The notes under the pieces are model-generated. The model saw only the letters and a list, made by a program, of their open reading frames with translations, was not told where the DNA came from and made no database searches. Shown one piece after another: positions 20,029-29,741 of a stretch of 64,000 bases of DNA. Both the position numbers and the translations under genes were made by a program. This DNA comes from Pseudogulbenkiania ferrooxidans 2002 (lineage in GTDB: Bacteria > Pseudomonadota > Gammaproteobacteria > Burkholderiales > Chromobacteriaceae), in contig NZ_ACIS01000001.1 of the NCBI RefSeq assembly GCF_000174355.1, positions 434,001 to 498,000 of the forward strand. Direction: 5' to 3'. Position 1 is the first letter of the stretch, and every line of letters starts with the position of its first letter.

Positions 20029-21093
20029 ATGAACAAAAAGCTGATCGCTGTTGCTCTGGCCGCCCTGCCGGTAGCCGCCATGGCCGACGTGACCCTGTAC
20101 GGCAAGATCAAGGTAGGCGTTGAAAACACCAAGACTGGTAACGCCGGCTCCATCAACCACATCGACGACCTCGGTTCCCGCATTGGCTTCAAGGGCAGCG
20201 AAGACCTGGGCAACGGTCTGAAAGCCATCTGGCAAGTTGAACAAGCCATCTCCGTCGACAACGGTGGTACGGGCAACACTTGGGCGACCCGTGACAGCTT
20301 CATCGGCTTCCAGGGTGACTTCGGTAAGGTTCGTCTGGGCCGTCTGAGCAACTACCAGAACGACTCTATGGAAGATGTAGATCCGTGGAACTACAGCAGC
20401 CCGGCAATGGGTCTGGGGACGTTCACCCGCAACGATACCCGTTACAACAACGCCATCGCCTACGATAGCCCGGAATTCGCCGGCTTCTCCGGTCGCGTTC
20501 TGTACGGTGTGGATGAAGCCCGTACGACCGTTGGCAGCAACCGTACCAACAAGGATACTTGGAACGTTGGCCTGGGCTACCACTTCGACGCCTTCTTCGC
20601 CAAGTACAGCTACATCCGTCAGAACGACCAGAATACCGATGGCGACAAGGCTAACTCCAGCCACCGCTTTGAAGGCGGCTACAACGCCAACAATCTGTAC
20701 GTAGTCCTGGGTTACCAGCAGACCAAGAGCTATGGTGGTTCGCTGTCCGCTGCAAACTTCATCTACAAGAACGCAATCGGTAATTCCTTGGTTACTGATA
20801 GCGCCACTACCGGCGTAACTGGTAACACTGAGGTTAAAGACCGCGAAGCAGCTCTGACGGTGGGTTACACCTTTGGCGCCATCACCCCGTACATCTCGCT
20901 GGCCAAGGGCTGGGATGCCAAGTTTGACGGTGTGAAAGACTCCGACAGTGGCTACAAGCAGTACGTGATCGGCGCTCAGTACGACCTGTCCAAGCGCACC
21001 CAACTGGGCGTCGCTTACGGCAAGCTGAATGCTGATGGCGGCAAGGACTTTGATGTCCGTGCCTTCGGTGTGAACGCTGTTCACTCCTTCTAA
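20029..21093 (+). CDS. Gram-negative trimeric porin
   Basis: Outer-membrane general diffusion channel. A Sec signal (MNKKLIAVALAALPVAAMA) is followed by DVTLYGKIKVGVE, the usual first strand of Neisserial/betaproteobacterial porins. Further motifs include DDLGSRIGFKGSEDLGNGLKA and the L3-type NDTRYNNAIAYDSPEFAGFSG. The last residues (AVHSF) end in the C-terminal Phe needed by the BAM complex. At 354 residues it fits 16-stranded porins. AAAAGGAAG precedes the ATG, and codon use suggests high expression. I cannot assign ion selectivity. Confidence 0.95.
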   Translation: MNKKLIAVALAALPVAAMADVTLYGKIKVGVENTKTGNAGSINHIDDLGSRIGFKGSEDLGNGLKAIWQVEQAISVDNGGTGNTWATRDSFIGFQGDFGKVRLGRLSNYQNDSMEDVDPWNYSSPAMGLGTFTRNDTRYNNAIAYDSPEFAGFSGRVLYGVDEARTTVGSNRTNKDTWNVGLGYHFDAFFAKYSYIRQNDQNTDGDKANSSHRFEGGYNANNLYVVLGYQQTKSYGGSLSAANFIYKNAIGNSLVTDSATTGVTGNTEVKDREAALTVGYTFGAITPYISLAKGWDAKFDGVKDSDSGYKQYVIGAQYDLSKRTQLGVAYGKLNADGGKDFDVRAFGVNAVHSF

Positions 21094-21094
21094 T

Positions 21095-21143
21095 CTGTAA
21101 ATCCTTACAGATGACTGAAAAGGCCGCGCAAGCGGCCTTTTTT
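21095..21143 (+). terminator. Porin terminator (two stems)
   Basis: A small stem (CTGTAA-ATCC-TTACAG, 21095-21110) precedes the main one, AAAAGGCCGC / GCGGCCTTTTTT with GCAA loop (21118-21143). Confidence 0.92.
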
Positions 21144-21376
21144 CATGTCATTAGCTTCCGTACAATATCCCTGGCTTTTATGAGGCTTGATCCCGTTCTC
21201 GAATGATTGCTTTCTTCCGTGCTCATCTCGTCGGATGAGGTGGAGTATGAGGGCATTGTATCCCATGCACAGGGGTGAAATTTACGCTAAAGTCCGGGGT
21301 GTGCCGCTGTCATGGTCTGCCTCTATACGGCATGGCTGGCCGGCGTGATGATCGCTCTGTTCTAACGAGGGACGTT

Positions 21377-23086
21377 ATGGAAGTTTCTGCCGGCGTTTCC
21401 GGCCTCGGCCGAGCCTTGGTGCAACATAACAGCCTGCTATTGCAGGATGCCGAGGCTATCCAGCGCCAGGCGCAGAGCTCGTCGATCAGCTTCGTCGAGC
21501 AGCTTATTCTCAGCAAGAAAATGAGCTCGCTGGAGGTAGCGACGTTCGCTTCGCAGGTGTTCGGCTTTCCCTTGCTGGACCTTGTCGCTATCGAGCCGGA
21601 GCAACTGCCGCAGGGGCTGGTGGACGAGGACCTGATCAGCTCGCGCCGCCTGTTGCCCTTGTACAAGCGGGGTAGCCGGCTGTTCATCGGCACCTCCGAC
21701 CCCACCCAGACCTCGGCCTTCCACGCCATTACCTTCAAGACCAGCCTGTCGGTCGAAGTCGTGGTGGTGGAGGACGACAAGCTCGGCAAGCTGATCGGCA
21801 GCTACCAGGCGGGTGGGGCCGAAGCGATCAAGGCTCTGGTGGACGAGGATTTTGGCGACCTCGAGTTTGCCGACCCGGATGCCGAGCCGGAAAAAACCGT
21901 TGCCCAGACCGAAGTCGACGATGCGCCCGTCGTCAAATTCATCCACAAGGTGCTGCTGGATGCAATCAACGGCGGGGCATCGGATGTCCATTTCGAGCCG
22001 TATGAGAAGTATTACCGCATCCGCTACCGGGTGGATGGCGTGCTCAAGGAAGTCGCCCAGCCCCCCCTCTTGCTGAAGGAGAAGATCGCCTCGCGCATCA
22101 AGGTGATCTCGCGGCTGGACATTTCCGAAAAGCGCGTACCACAGGACGGCCGCTTGAAGCTGGTGTTGTCCAAGACGCGTGCCATCGATTTCCGGGTCAG
22201 CACTCTGCCGACGCTGTTTGGCGAGAAGATCGTGATGCGTATTCTCGACCAATCGGCGGCCACGCTGAATATCGAGCAGCTGGGGTTCGAGCCGGAGCAG
22301 AAGGCGATGCTGCTCGAGGCCATCAGCCGTCCCTATGGCATGGTGCTGGTGACCGGCCCGACCGGCAGCGGCAAGACGGTGTCGCTCTATACCTGTCTGA
22401 ACATCCTGAACAAGCCGGACACCAATATTTCCACGGCGGAGGACCCGGTCGAAATCAACCTGCCGGGAATCAACCAGGTAAACGTCAACGAGCGTGCCGG
22501 GCTGACCTTCTCGTCAGCGCTGAAGGCCTTTCTGCGCCAGGATCCGGATGTGATCATGGTGGGCGAAATCCGCGATTTCGAAACTGCCGATATCGCCATC
22601 AAGGCGGCGCAGACTGGTCACATGGTGTTTTCCACGCTGCATACCAACAATGCACCCGCCACGCTGACACGCTTGCTGAACATGGGGGTGGCACCGTTCA
22701 ACGTGGCCAGCTCGGTGCTGCTGATCATGGCGCAGCGCCTAGCCAGACGCTTGTGCAGCCATTGCAAGAAGCCGATGGATATTCCGAAAGAGGCGCTGCT
22801 ACGGGCGGGCTACCGTGAGGTGGAGCTGGACGGTAGTTGGCAGCCTTACGGACCCGTCGGGTGCCGTGAATGCCGCGATTCGGGCTATCGGGGGCGGGTG
22901 GGGATTTATGAGGTCATGCCCATCACCGATGCCATGACTCGCCTTATCATGAAAAACGGCACGGCGGTGGACATCGCGGATCTGGCACGGCAGGAGGGGA
23001 TGGTCGATCTACGCCGTGCCGGCTTGCTCAAGGTGAAGCAGGGCATCACCTCGCTGGCGGAAATTGAAGCCGCCACCAACGAATAA
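21377..23086 (+). CDS. pilB: Type IV pilus assembly ATPase PilB (PilF of Neisseria)
   Basis: Hexameric ATPase that powers pilus extension. The 569-residue protein has an N-terminal T2SSE_N/MshEN-like domain (residues ~1-160), Walker A GPTGSGKT at 327-334, the Asp and His boxes (AEDPVE, GEIRDFETADIA, FSTLHTNN), and the zinc tetracysteine CSHC...CREC at 460/463 and 496/499. I chose ATG 21377 with GAGGGA upstream; the frame is open back to a GTG at 21275. First gene of pilBCD. The pilus is needed for DNA uptake in transformation. Confidence 0.95.
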   Translation: MEVSAGVSGLGRALVQHNSLLLQDAEAIQRQAQSSSISFVEQLILSKKMSSLEVATFASQVFGFPLLDLVAIEPEQLPQGLVDEDLISSRRLLPLYKRGSRLFIGTSDPTQTSAFHAITFKTSLSVEVVVVEDDKLGKLIGSYQAGGAEAIKALVDEDFGDLEFADPDAEPEKTVAQTEVDDAPVVKFIHKVLLDAINGGASDVHFEPYEKYYRIRYRVDGVLKEVAQPPLLLKEKIASRIKVISRLDISEKRVPQDGRLKLVLSKTRAIDFRVSTLPTLFGEKIVMRILDQSAATLNIEQLGFEPEQKAMLLEAISRPYGMVLVTGPTGSGKTVSLYTCLNILNKPDTNISTAEDPVEINLPGINQVNVNERAGLTFSSALKAFLRQDPDVIMVGEIRDFETADIAIKAAQTGHMVFSTLHTNNAPATLTRLLNMGVAPFNVASSVLLIMAQRLARRLCSHCKKPMDIPKEALLRAGYREVELDGSWQPYGPVGCRECRDSGYRGRVGIYEVMPITDAMTRLIMKNGTAVDIADLARQEGMVDLRRAGLLKVKQGITSLAEIEAATNE

Positions 23087-23109
23087 CCAGCGCAGGGAAA
23101 CAAGACGCC

Positions 23110-24336
23110 ATGGCTACTCTGGCAAAGAAACTGTCGACGACGGCAGCCCACATCTGGGAGTGGGAAGGCAAGGACCGTGCCGGCAAGGTGGTGCGGGGCG
23201 AGATGCGCGCAGAGTCCGAAATCGTCGCCAAGACCCAGTTGCGGCGGCAGGGCATCACGGTCCAGAAACTGAAGAAGCGCAAGGCCGGCTTTGGTAAGCG
23301 CATCACTGACCGCGACATTACCCTGTTTACCCGGCAACTGGCCACCATGATGAAAGCCGGTGTTCCACTGCTGCAGTCCTTCGATATCTCGGCCAAGGGG
23401 CATAGCAATCCTGCCGTGACCAAGATGCTGCTGGAAGTCCGGGCCGACGTGGAGACTGGCATGTCGCTGGCCGAGGCCTTTCGCAAGCGTCCGCTGTACT
23501 TCGACAAGCTGTTCTGCAACCTGATCGCTGCCGGTGAAACCGGTGGCGTGCTGGATTCGCTGCTGGACAAGCTGGCGACCTACCGCGAAAAGATCATGGC
23601 GATCAAGGGCAAGATCAAGTCGGCGATGATCTATCCTTCCGCCATTATCGCCACTGCTTTCATCATCACCACCATCATCATGCTGTACGTGATTCCGGCG
23701 TTCAAGGATCTGTTTTCCAGTTTTGGCGCCGATCTGCCGGCGCCGACTCTGCTCGTGATCTGGCTGTCGGACGCCTTTGTGAAGTTCTGGTGGTTGGTCT
23801 TCGGCATTATCTTCGGCATTATTTTTGGCACCATGTTCTTCTTCAAACGCTCCCCCAAGTTCCAGGAGCAGGTCGACCGCTTGCTGCTCAAGCTGCCGGT
23901 GCTGGGCGAGGTGGTGCAGAAGGCGACCATCGCACGCTGGTCGCGCACCCTGGCTACCATGTTCACCGCCGGGGTGCCGCTGGTGGAGGCCCTGGATTCG
24001 GTCGGAGGGGCTTCCGGCAACCAAGTCTATGCCGAGGCTACCAAGCGCATCCAGGCGGAGGTGAGCATTGGTTCCAGCCTGAGTTTCGCCATGCAACGTA
24101 CCAATCTGTTCCCCAATATGGTGATGCAGATGACGGCGATCGGTGAGGAGTCGGGCTCGCTCGACCACATGCTCGACAAGGTGGCGGACTTCTACGAGGA
24201 AGAGGTCGATAACGCAGTGGCGGCGATGTCCAGCTTGATGGAACCGGTCATCATGATCGTCCTCGGGGTGCTGATCGGTGGCCTGGTGGTCGCCATGTAC
24301 ATGCCGATCTTCAAGATGGGGCAGGTGGTCGGCTGA
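23110..24336 (+). CDS. pilC: Type IV pilus inner membrane platform protein PilC (PilG of Neisseria)
   Basis: The T2SSF-type platform couples the PilB motor to pilin polymerisation. The 408-residue protein has two repeated T2SSF domains, each with the FTRQLATMMKAGVPLLQS / WSRTLATMFTAGVPLVEA pattern. Three transmembrane helices are visible (about 180-200, 225-250, 378-400). It starts 23 bases after pilB and its stop overlaps the pilD start by one base, so the three are translationally coupled. Confidence 0.96.
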   Translation: MATLAKKLSTTAAHIWEWEGKDRAGKVVRGEMRAESEIVAKTQLRRQGITVQKLKKRKAGFGKRITDRDITLFTRQLATMMKAGVPLLQSFDISAKGHSNPAVTKMLLEVRADVETGMSLAEAFRKRPLYFDKLFCNLIAAGETGGVLDSLLDKLATYREKIMAIKGKIKSAMIYPSAIIATAFIITTIIMLYVIPAFKDLFSSFGADLPAPTLLVIWLSDAFVKFWWLVFGIIFGIIFGTMFFFKRSPKFQEQVDRLLLKLPVLGEVVQKATIARWSRTLATMFTAGVPLVEALDSVGGASGNQVYAEATKRIQAEVSIGSSLSFAMQRTNLFPNMVMQMTAIGEESGSLDHMLDKVADFYEEEVDNAVAAMSSLMEPVIMIVLGVLIGGLVVAMYMPIFKMGQVVG

Positions 24337-25202
24337 TGATGACGGAGATGGATGCAGTTCTTTCGGCCAACCTTCCGCTGATGATCGGGGTGGTGGCGCT
24401 GCTGGGCTTGCTGGTGGGGAGTTTCCTGAACGTGGTGATTCATCGCCTGCCCAAGATGCTGGAGCAGGAGTGGCAGCTGGAGTGCGCACTGTTGAGCGGG
24501 CAGCCCGCGCAGGAGATGCCGCGTTTCAACCTGCTGACGCCGGCATCGCATTGCCCTTCCTGCCAGGCGCCGGTGCGTGCCTGGCACAACATCCCAGTGC
24601 TCAGTTTCCTGCTGCTGCGCGGCCGTTGCCACAGTTGCAAGGCCACGATCGCGCGGCGTTATCCGCTGGTCGAGCTGATGTGTGGTGTGATGTTCGCGGC
24701 GTTGGCTTACCGCTTCGGCTGGACACTCGACTTGTTGGGTTACGCTGCCCTGACCGCGACGCTGATTGCACTGGCGTTCATCGATGCCGACACCCAGCTG
24801 CTGCCCGATTCGTTGACCTTGCCCTTGCTGTGGGGAGGATTGCTGTTCAGCCTGCTGGGCGGGCGCGTGCCGCTGGACGAGGCGGTGATCGGTGCCATGC
24901 TCGGTTACGTCTCGCTGTGGGTGATTTTCTGGTTGTTCAAGCTGGCGACGGGCAAGGAAGGCATGGGGTACGGCGACTTCAAGCTGCTGGCGGCACTGGG
25001 GGCCTGGCTGGGCTGGAAGATGTTGCCTTTGGTGATCCTGCTGTCGTCGCTGGTCGGGGCCGTGTTCGGTATTGCCATGATCCTGATGGCGCGACTGGGG
25101 CGGGGCCAGCATCTGCCGTTCGGCCCCTATCTGGCGCTGGCAGGCTGGATTGCCCTGCTCTGGGGCGAGCAGATCGTCGGGTGGTATCTTGGCGGGCGTT
25201 AA
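24336..25202 (+). CDS. pilD: Prepilin peptidase / N-methyltransferase PilD
   Basis: Inner-membrane aspartic protease that trims and methylates type IV prepilins. The 288-residue protein has the cytoplasmic zinc loop with CPSC (73/76) and CHSC (98/101), and the two catalytic aspartates Asp149 (FIDAD) and Asp213 (GYGD). All are intact. Its ATG overlaps the pilC stop (TGATG). An exact repeat word at 24361 covers codons 9-14 (Leu-Ser-Ala-Asn-Leu). Confidence 0.96.
   Translation: MMTEMDAVLSANLPLMIGVVALLGLLVGSFLNVVIHRLPKMLEQEWQLECALLSGQPAQEMPRFNLLTPASHCPSCQAPVRAWHNIPVLSFLLLRGRCHSCKATIARRYPLVELMCGVMFAALAYRFGWTLDLLGYAALTATLIALAFIDADTQLLPDSLTLPLLWGGLLFSLLGGRVPLDEAVIGAMLGYVSLWVIFWLFKLATGKEGMGYGDFKLLAALGAWLGWKMLPLVILLSSLVGAVFGIAMILMARLGRGQHLPFGPYLALAGWIALLWGEQIVGWYLGGR
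24361..24374 (-). repeat. Exact AAGGTTGGCCGAAA word inside pilD
   Basis: An exact copy on the non-coding strand, read in the gene as TCG-GCC-AAC-CTT (Ser-Ala-Asn-Leu). Confidence 0.88.
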
Positions 25203-25809
25203 GGTCGTTGGACTCACCGGTGGCATCGGCTCGGGGAAGACGGCTGCGGCCCGTTGTTTTGCCGCGCAGGGTGTGGCGGTGGTCGATACCGACGAGCTGT
25301 CGCATGCGTTGACAGCCCCCGGTGGGCGGGCGATGCCGACGCTCGTGGCAAGGTTCGGGCCCGATTTCCAGCGCGCGGACGGGGCGCTCGATCGCCTGCG
25401 CATGCGTGAGCTGGTGTTCCGGCAGCCGTCGGCGCGGCGCGAACTGGAAGCCATCTTGCACCCGCTGATTCTGGAAGACAGCCTGGCCGCGCTGGCAGGG
25501 GCTCAGGGGCCGTACGCGGTGCTGGTAGTGCCCTTGCTGTTCGAAAGCCAGGCCTATCGGGATGTGGTCGACCGCACCCTGCTGATCGATTGCGACGAGG
25601 AAGTGCAGGTGGCGCGGGTGATGCAACGTAGTGGTTTGAGCGAGCCGCAGGTGCGTGCCATCATGGCGACGCAGATGCCGCGCGGGGACAAGCGCAGGCT
25701 CGCGGACGATATTATTGACAATAGCGGCTCGCTGAGTGAACTTGCGCTTCAAGTCGAAGCCAAACATCGTTATTATCTGTCGAGCCTCGCCAGGGCTCGG
25801 AGCCAGTGA
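25189..25809 (+). CDS. coaE: Dephospho-CoA kinase
   Basis: CoaE phosphorylates dephospho-CoA in the last step of coenzyme A synthesis. The P-loop GLTGGIGSGKTAAA lies right at the N-terminus and the lid region PRGDKRRLADDIIDNSGS near the end. No ATG precedes the P-loop in a sensible place; the TTG at 25189 gives MAGVKVVGLTGG, which fits the family start and overlaps the pilD end by 14 bases. Length 206 residues is normal. Order pilD-coaE-zapD-yacG is typical. Confidence 0.93.
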   Translation: MAGVKVVGLTGGIGSGKTAAARCFAAQGVAVVDTDELSHALTAPGGRAMPTLVARFGPDFQRADGALDRLRMRELVFRQPSARRELEAILHPLILEDSLAALAGAQGPYAVLVVPLLFESQAYRDVVDRTLLIDCDEEVQVARVMQRSGLSEPQVRAIMATQMPRGDKRRLADDIIDNSGSLSELALQVEAKHRYYLSSLARARSQ

Positions 25810-25895
25810 TGAAGCCGCGTTCCTCTTCTGCGGTGCCCCATGACCGGCGCGATACAACTACTCCAATAAAAGCCATCTAGAAGGGCCGTGGTGCC

Positions 25896-26654
25896 GTGAT
25901 CAGTTTTGAATTCCCCGTTACCGAGAAAACTCGGATGCTGCTGCGTTTGGAGCAGTTGTACACACGCCTGGCCTTCTTCATTTCCCAAGATCATCCGTTC
26001 GAACACCATTCCGCCATCCTGACGCTGTTCGAGCTGATGGAAACGGCCTCCCGAGCCGATCTCAAGGCCGAGCTACTGCAGGAGCTGGAACGGCAGAAGC
26101 AGATTCTCGAGGCCCTGCGCGACAATCCCAACGTCTCCGAAGACATGCTGGAAGGTGTCATCGAGGAAATCGAGGGCACGGCGGCGAACCTGCTGGATCT
26201 GACCGGCAAGTTCGGCCAGCACCTGCGCGAGAACGAGTGGCTGATGGCGATCAAGCAGCGTGCCGGCATCCCCGGCGGGACCTGCCAGTTCGACCTGCCG
26301 TCATACTACCTGTGGCAGCTCAAGCCGCCGGAGGAGCGCCGCCTCGATCTGCAGCGCTGGGCGGGGCCGCTGATGCCCACCGCCGAAGCCTCGCGCATTC
26401 TGCTCAAGCTGCTGCGCAACAGCGGCAAGTCGCACCAGTACGTGGCGCGACGCGGCGTGTTCCAGCAGATGTCCGGCGGCAAGGTGGTGCAACTGATCCG
26501 TATCGGTTTCGACGAGTCGCTCGGCGCCCTGCCGGAACTCTCGGCCAACAAGTACGCCCTGAATATCCGCTTCATCAATGCGGCCACCGGCGAGAGCCGG
26601 CCCAAGCCGACCGAGGCCGATGTCGAATTCACCCTGACCCATTGCAAGTTCTGA
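25896..26654 (+). CDS. zapD: Cell division protein ZapD
   Basis: ZapD bundles FtsZ filaments at midcell. The 252-residue, mainly helical protein matches E. coli ZapD/YacF (247) and has its conserved stretches [30 protein letters not shown]-like [18 protein letters not shown] and [14 protein letters not shown]. The GTG at 25896 starts it, with AGAAGGG ten bases before. It sits in the conserved coaE-zapD-yacG cluster. Confidence 0.95.
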   Translation: MISFEFPVTEKTRMLLRLEQLYTRLAFFISQDHPFEHHSAILTLFELMETASRADLKAELLQELERQKQILEALRDNPNVSEDMLEGVIEEIEGTAANLLDLTGKFGQHLRENEWLMAIKQRAGIPGGTCQFDLPSYYLWQLKPPEERRLDLQRWAGPLMPTAEASRILLKLLRNSGKSHQYVARRGVFQQMSGGKVVQLIRIGFDESLGALPELSANKYALNIRFINAATGESRPKPTEADVEFTLTHCKF

Positions 26655-26662
26655 GCCGTGTT

Positions 26663-26857
26663 ATGAGCGAGAAGGTACGAATCGTCGCCTGTCCAACCTG
26701 TGGTGCCGCCGTGCGCTGGGAGCCGCAAAGTCGCTATCGGCCCTTTTGCAGCGAGCGCTGCAAGTTGATCGACCTGGGGCAGTGGGCGGATGAGAGCTAC
26801 CGCGTGCCGGCCGAAGAGGAGCATCCGGATAGCTTGGCGCCTGGGGAGTCACGCTGA
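26663..26857 (+). CDS. yacG: DNA gyrase inhibitor / zinc-binding protein YacG
   Basis: YacG is a 65-residue-class zinc protein that binds GyrB and inhibits gyrase. This copy has 64 residues with the zinc ligands CPTC and CSERC (C-x2-C, then C-x3-C) and the conserved [22 protein letters not shown] block. The ATG at 26663 begins [14 protein letters not shown]; the long open frame upstream is not used. It begins eight bases after zapD. Confidence 0.95.
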   Translation: MSEKVRIVACPTCGAAVRWEPQSRYRPFCSERCKLIDLGQWADESYRVPAEEEHPDSLAPGESR

Positions 26858-26871
26858 ATCCCGATGGCAAC

Positions 26872-26903
26872 GAAAATGGCCCGCCAAATGCGGGCCATTT
26901 TTT
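26872..26903. terminator. Terminator between convergent yacG and amiC
   Basis: Stem AAAATGGCCCGC / GCGGGCCATTTT with a five-base loop; A run on one side and T run on the other, so it can work in both directions. Confidence 0.9.
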
Positions 26904-26923
26904 GTTGCCGGCCTGGGGGTGCT

Positions 26924-28156
26924 TCAGGTCCTGGCCAGTGCGGCCCCCTGGGCGAAGTAGCCGCGTACCCCGCCGAAGATGCTTTCCGCCACTTTCTGCT
27001 GGAAGGAGGCATCCATCAGCCGGTGCTCTTCTTCCGGATTGCTGATAAAGGCGGTTTCGACCAGGATGGACGGGATGTCCGGTGCCTTCAGCACGGCGAA
27101 GCCGGCCTGTTCTACCTCGTCCTTGTGTAGCCGGTTGAGTTCGCCCATCTTGCCCAGCACGCTCTTGCCGAGCTTGAGGCTGTCGTTGATGGTGGCGGTC
27201 TGGGTGAGGTCGAACAGGGTATGCGCCAGATAGCGGTCCTTGCTGGTGATCTTCACCCCGCCGATCAGGTCGGCGTCGTTCTGGGTCTTGGCCAGGTAGC
27301 GAGCGGCGGTACTGGTGGCGCCTTGCTCCGACAGCGCGAACACCGACGAACCGCGCGCGCTTGGATTGAGGAAGGCATCGGCGTGGATCGAGATGAACAG
27401 GTCTGCATTCAGTTTGCGCGCCTTGACCACGCGCACGCCAAGCGGAATGAACACGTCCTCGTCGCGCGTCATGTAGGCTTTCATGTTGCGCTCGGCGTCG
27501 ATCATGCGCTTGAGCTGCTTGGCAATCTTCAGTACCACGTCCTTTTCCCGCGTACCGGAAGGGCCGATCGCGCCAGGGTCTTCGCCGCCGTGTCCCGGGT
27601 CGAGCATGATCAGGATCGGGCGGCTCTTGTCGGATTTATTCTTGGACTTCAGTGGTGGCTGCTCCAACTTGCCCTTGTTGTAGTCTTCGAGCAGTGCCAG
27701 CAGCGGGTCGTCCTGCTGCGCCGTAGGGTAGAGGTCGATCACCAGCCGGTGCTGGTATTCCGCTACCGGCGCCAGCGTAAACACTTGCGGTTTGATGTCG
27801 GACTTCAGGTCGAGCACGATACGTACCGTGTCCGGGGTGAACTGGCCGGCGCGCGCGGTCTGGATGAAGGGATCAGCGGCGCTGATCTGGCTGCCGATGT
27901 CCTTGAGCACGGCGTTGAGCTGCACGCCCTCGATATCGATCACCAGGCGCTCGGGATTGGCGATGTTGAAATACTTGTACTTGAGCGCCTCGCTGGCTTC
28001 CAGCGTGATGCGGGTGTAGGTGGACGACGGCCAGACGCGCAGGGCGACGAGTTGGCTCGAAGCGGCCAAGCCAACGCGGCTGACCGTCAGCAGGAAGGTC
28101 GCGGCCGCCGCCGTGATCAAAGTGCGGCGGGTGGGGTCGAAAGTCGGGTGAGGCAT
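26924..28156 (-). CDS. amiC: N-acetylmuramoyl-L-alanine amidase AmiC
   Basis: Periplasmic zinc amidase that cuts peptide stems from peptidoglycan so daughter cells can separate. A twin-arginine signal (DPTRRTLIT), an AMIN targeting domain (about 35-140), and a C-terminal Amidase_3 domain are visible. Zinc and catalytic motifs are intact: [14 protein letters not shown], the FISIHADAF histidine and the late [12 protein letters not shown] glutamate. At 410 residues it has AmiC length. Its start overlaps the tsaE end by 40 bases, so both are co-transcribed. Confidence 0.95.
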   Translation of the reverse strand: MPHPTFDPTRRTLITAAAATFLLTVSRVGLAASSQLVALRVWPSSTYTRITLEASEALKYKYFNIANPERLVIDIEGVQLNAVLKDIGSQISAADPFIQTARAGQFTPDTVRIVLDLKSDIKPQVFTLAPVAEYQHRLVIDLYPTAQQDDPLLALLEDYNKGKLEQPPLKSKNKSDKSRPILIMLDPGHGGEDPGAIGPSGTREKDVVLKIAKQLKRMIDAERNMKAYMTRDEDVFIPLGVRVVKARKLNADLFISIHADAFLNPSARGSSVFALSEQGATSTAARYLAKTQNDADLIGGVKITSKDRYLAHTLFDLTQTATINDSLKLGKSVLGKMGELNRLHKDEVEQAGFAVLKAPDIPSILVETAFISNPEEEHRLMDASFQQKVAESIFGGVRGYFAQGAALART

Positions 28157-28608
28157 GACTGTCCAATGTCGGTTTGGGCGGTGATTCGGTAGCTCCGACC
28201 GCTGCCGGCGACGGCCAGTTCCACGACCAGGTCGGCGCGGGGCAGCAGGCCCTCGGCCTTGTCAGGCCACTCTACCAAGCATAGCGTGTCGGGGCCGAAA
28301 TAGTCGCGAAAGCCGGCGTCTTCCCATTCCTCGGGGTCGGCGAAGCGGTATAGGTCGAAATGGTGTACCGTGAGAGAGGCGAGCGGATAGCTTTCCACCA
28401 GCGTGTAGGTGGGGCTCTTGACCCGGCCATGGTGGCCGAGCGCTGTCAGCAGGCCGCGGCTCAGGGTGGTCTTGCCCGCCCCCAGGTCGCCCCACAGGTA
28501 GATGACAGTGCCCGGGGCGATGGCGTGTGCCAAGGCTGCGCCTAGCGCCAGCGTGGCGTCTTCATCCGGCAGGCTGCCCTGGCGAACACTGGTATCATCC
28601 ATCTCCAT
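28117..28608 (-). CDS. tsaE: tRNA threonylcarbamoyladenosine biosynthesis ATPase TsaE
   Basis: TsaE is the ATPase that, with TsaB and TsaD, makes t6A on ANN-decoding tRNAs. The P-loop GDLGAGKT lies at residues 40-47, then the conserved [10 protein letters not shown] and HFDLYR motifs and the LVEWPDKAE region. Length is 163 residues. The start is ATG 28608 or 28602; AAGGA lies about ten bases before 28608. Next to amiC, as in many proteobacteria. The ATG of the divergent queG overlaps this start (CATG at 28606-28609). Confidence 0.93.
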   Translation of the reverse strand: MEMDDTSVRQGSLPDEDATLALGAALAHAIAPGTVIYLWGDLGAGKTTLSRGLLTALGHHGRVKSPTYTLVESYPLASLTVHHFDLYRFADPEEWEDAGFRDYFGPDTLCLVEWPDKAEGLLPRADLVVELAVAGSGRSYRITAQTDIGQSCLTRLSTPPAAL

Positions 28609-29710
28609 GACCGAGAAGTCCTTACAAAAACCGAATTATCCCGAATTGGCGCGCCAAATCAAAGCATGGGCGCGCGAATTGGGCTTTGCCGATGCGCGTA
28701 TTACCCGGCCACAGTTGCCGCCCGAGGCCGAGCACACGCTGCTGGCGTGGCTGGCCGAGGGCTGTCACGGCGAAATGGAGTACATGGCGCGCCATGGCGT
28801 GTTGCGGCTGCGACCTGCGGAGCTGGTGCCCGGCACCTTGTCGGTGGTGTCGCTGCGCATGCACTACTGGCCGGGTGCCTCGCGTGGGGCCGACGAGGTG
28901 CTGGCCGATGGCGAGCGCGCCTACCTGTCGCGTTACGCGCTGGGGCGGGATTATCACAAGGTGTTGCGCAATCGCTTGCAAAGGTTGGCCGAAAGAGTTC
29001 AGGCCGAGGTGGGCGAGTTCGGCCACCGCGTGTTCACCGACAGTGCGCCGGTGGCGGAGGTGGCGCTGGCGGCGCAGGCCGGACTCGGCTGGCGCGGCAA
29101 GCACACGCTGCTGCTCAACCGCCGGCACGGTTCGCTGTTCTTTCTCGGCGAGCTGTTCACCGATCTGCCTCTGCCGCCCGACGCCGCGGAAGAGGGGCAT
29201 TGCGGCCGCTGCACGCGCTGCCTCGACGTGTGCCCGACCGGGGCCATCGTCGAGCCGTACAAGGTCGATGCACGCCGTTGCATCTCCTACCTCACCATCG
29301 AATTGGCCGGGGCGATTCCGCCAGCGTTGCGGCCGCTGATCGGCAACCGCGTGTACGGTTGCGACGATTGCCAGTTGGCGTGTCCGTGGAATCGTTTCGC
29401 CGTGCCGACCGAGGAGACCGATTTTGCGGTGCGGCACGGGCTCGACGATGTGACGCTGGCCGAGCTGTTCGGCTGGAGCGCGGCGGATTTCGCTTCGCGC
29501 ATGGCGGGCAGCCCGATCTACCGCATCGGTTACGAGCGCTGGTCGCGCAACCTGGCGGTCGGGCTCGGCAACGCCCCGAGCTCTCCGGCGGTGTTGGCGG
29601 CGCTCACGGCGCGCGCCGACGATCCGTCCGAGCTGGTGCGCGAGCACGTGCAGTGGGCGCTGGCGCAGCATGCGGGGCGCGCCGCTGGCGGCACCGTTGC
29701 GGCATGCTAA
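28607..29710 (+). CDS. queG: Epoxyqueuosine reductase QueG
   Basis: Cobalamin- and 4Fe-4S-dependent enzyme that makes the last step of queuosine in tRNA. The two ferredoxin-like clusters are visible: CGRCTRCLDVCPTGAI and, later, CDDCQLACPWN. A HEAT-like C-terminal part (ARADDPSELVREHVQWALAQH) follows. The start MTEKSLQ (ATG 28607) gives 367 residues. There is no clear ribosome site. One repeat word is exact at 28981, read as AGG-TTG-GCC-GAA. Confidence 0.94.
   Translation: MTEKSLQKPNYPELARQIKAWARELGFADARITRPQLPPEAEHTLLAWLAEGCHGEMEYMARHGVLRLRPAELVPGTLSVVSLRMHYWPGASRGADEVLADGERAYLSRYALGRDYHKVLRNRLQRLAERVQAEVGEFGHRVFTDSAPVAEVALAAQAGLGWRGKHTLLLNRRHGSLFFLGELFTDLPLPPDAAEEGHCGRCTRCLDVCPTGAIVEPYKVDARRCISYLTIELAGAIPPALRPLIGNRVYGCDDCQLACPWNRFAVPTEETDFAVRHGLDDVTLAELFGWSAADFASRMAGSPIYRIGYERWSRNLAVGLGNAPSSPAVLAALTARADDPSELVREHVQWALAQHAGRAAGGTVAAC
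28981..28994 (+). repeat. Exact AAGGTTGGCCGAAA word inside queG
   Basis: An exact copy on the coding strand, read Arg-Leu-Ala-Glu with AGG and TTG. Confidence 0.88.
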
Positions 29711-29741
29711 GATGCGCGCCTTCTCTGCTTGAGGAAACGTC

